A stretch of 7,002 nt of DNA from an uncultured Bacilli bacterium (GTDB lineage: Bacteria > Bacillota_I > Bacilli_A > RF39 > UBA660). The stretch is taken from contig CANRIE010000035.1 of the NCBI GenBank assembly GCA_947630585.1, positions 1 to 7,002 on the forward strand, given 5' to 3'. Below are positions 1-6,137 of this stretch, piece after piece (the first letter of the stretch is position 1; every line of letters begins with the position of its first letter). The notes beneath the pieces are model-generated. The model was not told the origin of the DNA. It saw only the letters and a list, made by a program, of their open reading frames with translations, and did not search any database. The position numbers and the translations under genes were made by a program.

Positions 1-234
1 TTATATCTTTTAAAAGATAATGGTAAGTTTTATATGGTTCATAGAACAGAAAGATTAGTAGAAATTCTTGATTTATTAAGAAAATATAAATTAATTCCTA
101 AAGAATTACAATTTATTTATCCTTATAAAAATAAAGAATCTAAGTTATTCATGATTAAAGCTGTTAAAAATGGAAAAGTGGGAATGAAAGTTATAGATAG
201 TATTTATATTAATAATAAAGAGTTTAATAATTAG
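1..234 (+). CDS. trmN6: tRNA1(Val) (adenine(37)-N6)-methyltransferase, C-terminal fragment (5' end outside window)
   Basis: Only the last 77 codons are present. The reading frame is open from base 1 (LYLLKDNGKFYMVHRTERL), so the ATG at 34 is an internal Met, not the start. The piece FYMVHRTERL, then an L-IPKELQFIYP stretch, then SKLFMIKAVKNGKVGMKV ending in a short Y-I-N tail, is the typical C-terminal part of the Firmicutes YabB / E. coli YfiC (TrmN6) family. That family is a Rossmann-fold SAM-dependent enzyme that methylates N6 of A37 in a tRNA (tRNA1-Val in E. coli). The SAM-binding and NPPY catalytic motifs lie upstream of the window and cannot be checked. In Bacillus yabB is followed closely by the rRNA methyltransferase rsmI (yabC); here the next gene, 18 bases on, is unrelated. 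Family assignment is fairly sure; exact substrate is inferred. Confidence 0.75.
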   Translation, partial: LYLLKDNGKFYMVHRTERLVEILDLLRKYKLIPKELQFIYPYKNKESKLFMIKAVKNGKVGMKVIDSIYINNKEFNN

Positions 235-252
235 TATAAGGTAGGAGAGATA

Positions 253-975
253 ATGATTCCAAAAGTAATATTTAAAGAAATGGGTATTGAAGAAAATATA
301 GAAATTATTAAATGGGCTTATTTTGAAGATAATGATACTTTAGATGTTAATTCTTATACTTTAGAGTATTTTCCGGAGTTAAAAGATATAAGTAAAGATG
401 AAATTTATAAAAAAATTGAAGAAGTTGTTATCAAAAAATATCAAGAATATAAGGATATAATTCAAAAAGAAGTAAAAAGATATAATTCTATTTGGAATAG
501 TATCAATGATAAATATATGGATGCTATTAGTAAATATTTAAATGTTAGTTATTTAGAAACTAAGGAAATAGTTGCTAAAGTTGGGGTGATAGCCGTTTTT
601 CCAAGATATTTAGATGAATTAAGTTTCTCATTAGGAATTAATTTAAAAGAAGAGGAGTTGATTGAAACAACAGCTCATGAAGTCTTACATTTCTTTTGGT
701 TTAAAAAGTTTAAAGAATTATTTCCTCTTATTCCAAAAGATGAATATGAATCTCCATATCTAGCATGGATTTATAGTGAAATTATAGTAGATCCGATTTT
801 AAATAGTAAAGAAATTAAAGATATAATAGAAGTTAAGGGAAAAGCTTATGATAGTTTCTATGAATTGGAAGATGGAAAAATAATTGCTAATCTTCGGGAA
901 ATATATAAAGAAAATATTAGTATAGAAGAAAAGATAGAAAAAGGATATTTTTATTTAAAAGATAAATTAAAATGA
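253..975 (+). CDS. Uncharacterised 240-residue protein with HExxH putative zinc-metallopeptidase motif
   Basis: I do not recognise a named family. The start is fixed by AGGAGAGA at 243-250, five bases from AGGAG to the ATG. The protein is charged and mainly helical-looking, with no signal peptide or membrane segment, so probably cytoplasmic. Residues 48-80 are a Lys/Glu-rich helix. Residues 137-150 read IETTAHEVLHFFWF, an HExxH motif (H142, E143, H146) inside a hydrophobic helix, as in zincin peptidases. About 30 residues on, WIYSEIIVDP offers E176 and D180 as possible third zinc ligands, which would make it gluzincin-like. That is inference: HExxH can occur by chance, but the flanking hydrophobic pattern and downstream acidic residues argue for a real site. 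The gene sits between tRNA-methyltransferase and pth genes, 18 and 30 bases away, so is probably co-transcribed. The stop is TGA followed at once by in-frame TAG. Confidence 0.8.
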   Translation: MIPKVIFKEMGIEENIEIIKWAYFEDNDTLDVNSYTLEYFPELKDISKDEIYKKIEEVVIKKYQEYKDIIQKEVKRYNSIWNSINDKYMDAISKYLNVSYLETKEIVAKVGVIAVFPRYLDELSFSLGINLKEEELIETTAHEVLHFFWFKKFKELFPLIPKDEYESPYLAWIYSEIIVDPILNSKEIKDIIEVKGKAYDSFYELEDGKIIANLREIYKENISIEEKIEKGYFYLKDKLK

Positions 976-1005
976 TAGCACAAAATGGCTAAAGAGGGTG
1001 ATTAA

Positions 1006-1578
1006 ATGAAATTAATAGTTGGACTAGGTAATCCTGGACAAGAATATCAAAATACGAGACATAATATAGGTTTTAGATATTTAGATTTATTTATAAAAGA
1101 AAAGAATTTAGGCAATTTTAAAGAAAAATTTAATGGTTTATATTTAAAAACTACTTATAATAATCAAGATATAATTTTTTTAAAGCCTTTATCTTATATG
1201 AATTTGTCTGGCGAGGTAGTAAAAAAGTTTAAAGATTATTATAAAATAGATAGTAAAGACATACTAGTAATTCATGATGATTTAGATATAGAAATAGGAA
1301 AGATTAAACTAAAAGAAAATGGTTCAGGAGGAGGACATAATGGAGTTAAAAACATTATTCTAAATCTTGGGGCCGAAAACTTCAAAAGATTAAAAATAGG
1401 AATATCTAAAAATAAAAATTATGATATGAAAGACTATGTTTTAGGTAAATTCAATCAGGAAGAAGAAATGATATTAGATAAATTAAATCCATTAATTATA
1501 GAATTATTAGATGATTATATAAAAAAAGATTTCAGTAGTGTTATGAATAAATACAATAGGAGAGATTTAAATGAATAA
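1006..1578 (+). CDS. pth: Peptidyl-tRNA hydrolase (Pth)
   Basis: Cytosolic esterase that frees tRNA from peptidyl-tRNA dropped by stalled ribosomes; essential in most bacteria. The 190-residue length matches the family (194 in E. coli). All signature blocks are present: VGLGNPGQEYQNTRHNIGF near the N-terminus, with N9 and catalytic H19; KPLSYMNLSG with N66; VIHDDLD with D91; and GSGGGHNGVKNI with N112. These correspond to E. coli N10, H20, N68, D93 and N114. The C-terminal helix (about 150-185) is the usual lid and tRNA-contact region. The start is supported by AAAGAGGGTGATT at 991-1003, one base swap from the ideal anti-16S sequence. The last 8 bases overlap mfd. The pth-mfd neighbourhood is also found in Bacillus, where a small gene (fin) lies between them; here none does. 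Identification is near certain. Confidence 0.97.
   Translation: MKLIVGLGNPGQEYQNTRHNIGFRYLDLFIKEKNLGNFKEKFNGLYLKTTYNNQDIIFLKPLSYMNLSGEVVKKFKDYYKIDSKDILVIHDDLDIEIGKIKLKENGSGGGHNGVKNIILNLGAENFKRLKIGISKNKNYDMKDYVLGKFNQEEEMILDKLNPLIIELLDDYIKKDFSSVMNKYNRRDLNE
1558..1565 (+). promoter_or_regulatory. Ribosome binding site of mfd inside the pth coding sequence
   Basis: AGGAGAGA lies 8 bases (from AGGAG) before the mfd ATG at 1571. It is read in the pth frame as the Arg-Arg pair R185-R186 and the first bases of the next codon. Because pth stops at 1578, after the mfd start, ribosomes ending pth release on top of the mfd initiation region, which suggests translational coupling. The site decides the mfd start, as no other ATG nearby has such a sequence. 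Confidence 0.85.
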
Positions 1579-4500
1579 CTTATTTGATATATTTACAATT
1601 AACTATCAAGAAAATCTTGGCTTATCAGGAATGACTGATGAGTCTTTTTGCCTTTATGTCAATAAACTATATGAAGAAAAAAAACAAGGAATACTAGTTT
1701 TATGCCCAACTTTAACCGATGCTAACAATTTACTTAATATCATGACATCAATAAACCTTGATACCTTATTTTTTCCAATGGATGACTTTTTAACAAGTGA
1801 AGCGATAAGTATTAGCCCCGATTTAATGGTTACAAGACTTGAAACTTTAAATGAATTAGTAACTAACTCAAAGAAAATTGTAATTACTCATATGATGGGA
1901 TATTTAAGATATTTACCTAGTAAAAATATTTATCAAGAGAATATCTTAAATTTAAAAGTTGGAATGGAGATAGATCCAAAAGAATTAACCTCAAAGTTTT
2001 ATAATTTAGGTTATAAACGAGAAACTTTAGTAACAACAACGGGAGAACTTGGAGTTAGAGGATTCATAATTGATATATTTCCCGTTTCTTTTAACCATCC
2101 AATTAGATTTGAATTCTTTGGCGATGAAATTGATTCGATTAGAGTATTTGATGAAGAAACTCAAAAGTCAATTGAAGAAATCAAAGAAATAACAATTTAT
2201 CCTTATACAGAATTTTTATTAGATGATTATAACGCCTTAGATGAAGGAAAAAGAAAACAAAAATACTTAAAAGAATATTTAAAAGATACTAAAAATATCC
2301 TTGATTATTTAGATAAACCAATTACTATTGTTAAAGACTATACAATGATACTAAATACTTATAATAAAATGCAAGGGGAAATAAAAACTTACCGAGAAAA
2401 TGATACTAATTATAAGGGCGAATATATGTTTCCAATTAGTATTTTAAATAAAGATAAAGTGCTTCATTACTTAAGTGTTGATAACATAATTCCTAATCAT
2501 GAATTTAATGAATATTTAGATTTTAATATTAAAACGGCACCCAAGTTTCATGAAAACATTGATATTATAAATACCTATTTAAGAGATATGTTAGGAACTA
2601 ATCATCAAATAATTGTCTGCCTAAAAGATCATCAAGTTAAAAACTTTGTAAAATACTTAGAAGTTCCTTATGTAAAAACAAAGTTTAATGATTTAAGAAA
2701 TAATATTGTAAATATTATTGAATTTGATTTTCCAAAAGGATTTCTTTATCAAGATATAGTTATTTTAACTGATAAAGATTTATTTAATGTTAGTCCGACA
2801 AAGAAAAAATATAAAACGAAGTTTAAATATGCAACCAAGATTAGCAATATTAATAAATTAGAAGTAGGAGACTATATTGTTCATAGTATCAATGGAATTG
2901 GTATTTATAATGGTATTAAAACTTTAACTGTTAATTCTTTAAAGAAAGACTTTTTAGAGATACTATATAAAGGGGACGATAAACTTTATATTCCGGTTGA
3001 AAAGATTGATTTAATTAGTAAGTATTCAGGGCGAGAAGGGGTAACTCCTAAAATCAATGGCTTAGGTAGTAGTGAATGGCGAAAGAATAAGCAAAGAATT
3101 ATTGGTAAAGTAAGAGATATTGCTGATAAACTAATAAAATTATATGCAGAACGGGAAATGCAAAAAGGTTTTGCATTCTCAGAAGATACTAAATATCATG
3201 AAGAGTTTTATAATGAATTTATGTATGAACCAACACTTGATCAGTTAACGGCCTTCGAAGAAATCAAGAAAGATATGGAAAAAGATAGACCAATGGATAG
3301 GTTGTTATGTGGAGATGTTGGATTTGGAAAAACGGAAGTTGCTTTCCGGGCAATGTTTAAAGCAGTATACGATGGTAAACAAGTTTTATATCTTTGTCCA
3401 ACAACAATTCTTTCTAGTCAACAATATCAAAATGCCCTTGATAGATTTAAGAATTTTCCAGTTAAAATTGAACTTTTAAACCGATTTACAACGCCTAAAA
3501 AAGATAAAGAAATAATTGAAAAACTAAAGAGTGGTGAAATTGATATTGTAATTGGAACTCATAGATTATTAAGTAATGATATTAAACCTAAAGATTTAGG
3601 ATTATTAATTATTGATGAAGAACAAAGATTTGGAGTTGCTCATAAAGAAAAATTAAAACAATATAAAGCGAATGTTGATGTTTTAACTTTAACTGCAACC
3701 CCAATTCCTAGAACTTTACAAATGTCTGTTGTTGGAATTAGATCTTTATCAGTTATTAAAACGCCTCCTGTTAATCGTTTTCCAATTCAAACTTATGTTG
3801 TTTATGAACAAGACCAATTAATTCAAGATGCAATTAATAAAGAATTATTAAGAGACGGGCAAGTATTTATTTTATATAATCGTGTTGAAAGCATAGAAAG
3901 CAAGATGGTTGAAATTCAAAAATTAGTTCCTAATGCCCGAATTGTAATTGCTCATGGCCAATTATCAAAAATTGAACTTGAAAATCGGATGATGAAGTTT
4001 ATTAATCATGAATATGATATTTTACTTTCAACAACTATAATTGAAACAGGAATTGATATAGCAAATGCTAATACTTTAATAGTTTTAAATGCTGACAGGT
4101 TTGGACTTGCTCAATTATACCAGATAAGGGGAAGAGTTGGAAGAAGTAATAAAGTTGCTTATGCTTATTTAATGTATCCTGAAAATAAGGTTTTAGGAGA
4201 TGCTGCAATTAAAAGACTTAATGTTTTGAAAGAGTTTACAGAACTTGGTAGTGGTTATGCAATAGCAAGCCGTGATTTATCAATTAGAGGAGCTGGAGAT
4301 ATTTTAGGAAGTGAGCAAGCAGGATTCATTGATACTATGGGAATTGATTTATACTTAAAAATATTAAATGATGAAATTAAACACTTACAAGGACAAGAAA
4401 CTATTGAAGAAGAAATTAAAGATGAAAAACCACTTATCAATGTTTCAACTCATATTGATGATAAATATGCTAGTGAAAGTGATTTAAAAATTGAAATTCA

Positions 4501-4876
4501 TAAATTAATTAACACGATTGATAGCTACAATAAATTAATGAGTGTTAAAGAAGAATTTACAGATAGATTTGGTGAACCTAATGAAGAAATATTAACTTAT
4601 ATGTACCAAGAATGGTTTGAAAAACTTGCAAAAGAACAAGGAGTAGAAGAGGTTAATACAACAGATTCAACAATGGAACTTATTTATACAATTGATAAAT
4701 CGAAAAGTATTGATGGTGAAGAGTTATTCATGAAAGCTTACAATATCTCAAGAGACTTTAGTTTTAGTTATCATAATTTAAGACTTCATGTAACTTTAAA
4801 GCTTAAAAACTTAAATAAACATCCAATTTATTACTTTATTGATTTATTAAATAATGAGAATACTATCACTAAGTAG
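1571..4876 (+). CDS. mfd: Transcription-repair coupling factor Mfd
   Basis: ATP-driven DNA translocase that pushes stalled RNA polymerase off lesions and recruits UvrA for nucleotide excision repair. At 1101 residues it is slightly shorter than E. coli (1148) and B. subtilis Mfd but contains every domain. Residues about 1-210 are the UvrB-like module, ending in VRGFIIDIFP and IRFEFFGDEIDSIRVFD. A divergent linker domain (about 215-420) follows. The RNA-polymerase-interacting CarD-like domain is about 428-490 (GDYIVHSINGIGIY, then KLYIPVEKIDLISKYSG). The RecG-like helicase core has Walker A GDVGFGKT (581-588), DEEQ (682-685), TATPIPRT (708-715), IIETGIDI (823-830) and QIRGRVGRS (851-859). The TRG segment RDLSIRGAGDILGSEQAGF spans 901-919. 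The C-terminal autoinhibitory D7 domain is about 965-1090. The usual HG of the CarD-like motif is NG here (N441). The ATG overlaps pth by 8 bases. Confidence 0.98.
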   Translation: MNNLFDIFTINYQENLGLSGMTDESFCLYVNKLYEEKKQGILVLCPTLTDANNLLNIMTSINLDTLFFPMDDFLTSEAISISPDLMVTRLETLNELVTNSKKIVITHMMGYLRYLPSKNIYQENILNLKVGMEIDPKELTSKFYNLGYKRETLVTTTGELGVRGFIIDIFPVSFNHPIRFEFFGDEIDSIRVFDEETQKSIEEIKEITIYPYTEFLLDDYNALDEGKRKQKYLKEYLKDTKNILDYLDKPITIVKDYTMILNTYNKMQGEIKTYRENDTNYKGEYMFPISILNKDKVLHYLSVDNIIPNHEFNEYLDFNIKTAPKFHENIDIINTYLRDMLGTNHQIIVCLKDHQVKNFVKYLEVPYVKTKFNDLRNNIVNIIEFDFPKGFLYQDIVILTDKDLFNVSPTKKKYKTKFKYATKISNINKLEVGDYIVHSINGIGIYNGIKTLTVNSLKKDFLEILYKGDDKLYIPVEKIDLISKYSGREGVTPKINGLGSSEWRKNKQRIIGKVRDIADKLIKLYAEREMQKGFAFSEDTKYHEEFYNEFMYEPTLDQLTAFEEIKKDMEKDRPMDRLLCGDVGFGKTEVAFRAMFKAVYDGKQVLYLCPTTILSSQQYQNALDRFKNFPVKIELLNRFTTPKKDKEIIEKLKSGEIDIVIGTHRLLSNDIKPKDLGLLIIDEEQRFGVAHKEKLKQYKANVDVLTLTATPIPRTLQMSVVGIRSLSVIKTPPVNRFPIQTYVVYEQDQLIQDAINKELLRDGQVFILYNRVESIESKMVEIQKLVPNARIVIAHGQLSKIELENRMMKFINHEYDILLSTTIIETGIDIANANTLIVLNADRFGLAQLYQIRGRVGRSNKVAYAYLMYPENKVLGDAAIKRLNVLKEFTELGSGYAIASRDLSIRGAGDILGSEQAGFIDTMGIDLYLKILNDEIKHLQGQETIEEEIKDEKPLINVSTHIDDKYASESDLKIEIHKLINTIDSYNKLMSVKEEFTDRFGEPNEEILTYMYQEWFEKLAKEQGVEEVNTTDSTMELIYTIDKSKSIDGEELFMKAYNISRDFSFSYHNLRLHVTLKLKNLNKHPIYYFIDLLNNENTITK

Positions 4877-4883
4877 TATTTTC
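4856..4883 (+). terminator. Possible weak intrinsic terminator overlapping the mfd stop codon
   Basis: GAGAATACTA (4856-4865) pairs with TAGTATTTTC (4874-4883) as a 10-bp stem with one G-U pair around an 8-base loop. The mfd TAG stop (4874-4876) starts the right arm. The stem is mostly A-T and the T-run is partly inside the arm and broken by a C (TTTTCTTT, 4879-4886), so termination would be inefficient. Its position between the housekeeping run and a separate promoter makes it plausible, but not certain. Confidence 0.35.
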
Positions 4884-4896
4884 TTTAAAAAATAAC

Positions 4897-4925
4897 TTTA
4901 TTATTTTAGAGATTTATTATATAAT
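4897..4925 (+). promoter_or_regulatory. Probable sigma-A-type promoter for the pilin-like/NlpC-P60 gene
   Basis: A perfect -10 TATAAT lies at 4920-4925. Seventeen bases upstream is TTTATT (4897-4902), a poor -35 with three matches to TTGACA. Transcription would start near 4932, giving a leader of about 20 bases that still includes the Shine-Dalgarno AAGGTGAG (4942-4949). In such AT-rich DNA TATAAT can occur by chance, but this one lies in the longest intergenic gap of the window, with sensible spacing to the gene. Confidence 0.5.
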
Positions 4926-4951
4926 AAGATTAATTAGTTTGAAGGTGAGTT

Positions 4952-6088
4952 ATGAATATTTGTTTAAATGAATTTTTTCTTATGATTCTTTATTTGGCGA
5001 AAACGGCGTTAAATATATTAAGATTTGCAATACCGGTGATTTTAATTATAAAAATTGGAATAGATGCTTATAAGAAAATGATAAACCCTGATTCTGGCGA
5101 TATAAAGAATATTAAAAATCGCTTAATAGCAGCTTTTATAGTTTTTTTGGTTCCGACAGTTATTCCTTTATTAATGGATGTTTTAGGTGGAATTACTAAA
5201 GATGATTATAACGTTTTTGCAACCTGCTATGAATTTGCTGATTTAGAACATATTAATGTTATCAGAGAAGATAGAAAACAGGAAGAATTAGAAGCTTATT
5301 TAAGTGAACAAGAAAAAAACTTATCAGAGGGTAAAAAACTTATTGCAGCTTATCGAAAAATTATTGAAAGTAATCATGTTATAGCAGGAATTGGTCCTTA
5401 TGCTAATAATAAAAATGCAATCAAATGTGGAACTGGTAGACAATATGATACTGGCTTATTTAATGCAGTTAGATCTGCTGGGCCGAAAACTCGTGAAGGA
5501 GTAGTTGCAGCAGCTTTATATGTATCTAGTCATATAGATGTTCATATTCCATATTTTTGGAGTGGTGGACATTTCCATAACTATGATGGTTATCTTGATA
5601 CAGGTAATAATTTTATAGGTATCTCAGATAAATGGGGCTGTAGTGTTAAAATGATTCCAGAAGGGACGGATAAACAAAAACCTAATCAAAAATATCCTTT
5701 TGGAATGGATTGTAGTGGATTTGTTGCTTGGTCAATTTTTAATGGTGGATATTATACAGGTGACACAAAACAAGAAATAATTATTGGAACAGATTCCAAC
5801 TCGAAGTTAATAATGGGAGCTGGTGATGATTGCCAACCTCAAACAATTAGTTTTTCAAAATCAAAAGGAAAATTAAAACCTGGCGATCTTTTAACTACAC
5901 CAGGACATGTTGTTATGGTTGTTGAAGTTACTGATAAAAAAGTTAAAGTAGCTGAAGAAAAAGGCTATGATTATGGATTAGTTATATCAGAGGTATCATA
6001 TGGTGAAAGATTCTCAACAGCCTTATTAATGGATAATTTTTATAAAAATTACAAAAAAGGTAGCCCAATATATTCTAAATTTAATTAA
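4952..6088 (+). CDS. Membrane-anchored NlpC/P60 peptidoglycan hydrolase with N-terminal TrbC/VirB2 pilin-like module
   Basis: A 378-residue fusion. Residues about 8-36 and 58-79 are two membrane helices separated by a Lys/Arg-rich loop (KKMINPDSGDIKNIKNR). This layout resembles TrbC/VirB2 pilin-like proteins of low-GC Gram-positives. The positive loop should be cytoplasmic, placing both termini outside. Residues 100-140 are charged and probably helical or coiled, a spacer. From about 180 the sequence follows long clostridial NlpC/P60 enzymes: REGVVAAALYVSSHI, IPYFWSGGH, GISDKWG, then GMDCSGFVAW with the nucleophile C254, GDLLTTPGHVVMVVE with H319, and VAEEKGYDYG, where E335 may be the third catalytic residue. 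Such domains cut peptide bonds (often gamma-D-Glu to diamino acid) in cell-wall stems. Cysteines C92, C159, C230 and C294 lie in the predicted outer part. Start supported by AAGGTGAG at 4942-4949. The domain call is strong; the biological role is unknown. Confidence 0.88.
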   Translation: MNICLNEFFLMILYLAKTALNILRFAIPVILIIKIGIDAYKKMINPDSGDIKNIKNRLIAAFIVFLVPTVIPLLMDVLGGITKDDYNVFATCYEFADLEHINVIREDRKQEELEAYLSEQEKNLSEGKKLIAAYRKIIESNHVIAGIGPYANNKNAIKCGTGRQYDTGLFNAVRSAGPKTREGVVAAALYVSSHIDVHIPYFWSGGHFHNYDGYLDTGNNFIGISDKWGCSVKMIPEGTDKQKPNQKYPFGMDCSGFVAWSIFNGGYYTGDTKQEIIIGTDSNSKLIMGAGDDCQPQTISFSKSKGKLKPGDLLTTPGHVVMVVEVTDKKVKVAEEKGYDYGLVISEVSYGERFSTALLMDNFYKNYKKGSPIYSKFN

Positions 6089-6092
6089 AACA

Positions 6093-6122
6093 TTGATATA
6101 AATATTAAAAAAAATATATAAT
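6093..6122 (+). promoter_or_regulatory. Candidate promoter before the DUF368 gene
   Basis: TTGATA (6093-6098, five of six matches to TTGACA) is followed after 18 bases by a perfect TATAAT (6117-6122). Transcription would begin near 6129, at the GGAGG ribosome binding site, leaving a leader of under 10 bases. No terminator is visible after the preceding gene, so the downstream gene could be read both from the upstream promoter and from here. The close consensus match favours a real site; the cramped leader counts against it. Confidence 0.6.
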
Positions 6123-6128
6123 TAATAT

Positions 6129-6133
6129 GGAGG
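6129..6133 (+). promoter_or_regulatory. Ribosome binding site GGAGG of the DUF368 gene, close to the start codon
   Basis: A five-base core GGAGG ends only 4 bases before the ATG at 6138, slightly tighter than usual. It supports this start over the next Met (residue 12), which would remove part of the first membrane segment. It coincides with the predicted transcription start of the candidate promoter at 6093-6122. Confidence 0.7.
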
Positions 6134-6137
6134 ATTA

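Noticed and set aside
34..36. ATG at 34 as the start of a 66-residue gene
   Set aside because: The same frame is open from base 1, and the residues before it (ending GKFY) match the TrmN6 family, so it is an internal Met of a gene cut by the window edge.
4255..4440. Minus-strand open frame of 61 codons
   Set aside because: It lies wholly inside the conserved TRG and D7-linker coding region of mfd, has no ribosome binding site that I can see and no recognisable domain; it is a shadow frame.
4889..4907. Second hairpin AAAATAA / TTATTTT after mfd
   Set aside because: The 7-bp stem is all A-T, has no T-run beyond its own arm and overlaps the candidate -35 region; such palindromes are expected by chance in DNA this AT-rich.
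4952..5240. Conjugative or integrative element suggested by the VirB2-like module
   Set aside because: No relaxase, coupling protein, ATPase, integrase or repeats occur in the window, and the neighbours are housekeeping genes, so a mobile element cannot be supported.
6089..6137. Possible terminator between the NlpC/P60 fusion gene and the DUF368 gene
   Set aside because: The gap holds A-runs and AT palindromes but no stable stem followed by a T-run on the + strand.
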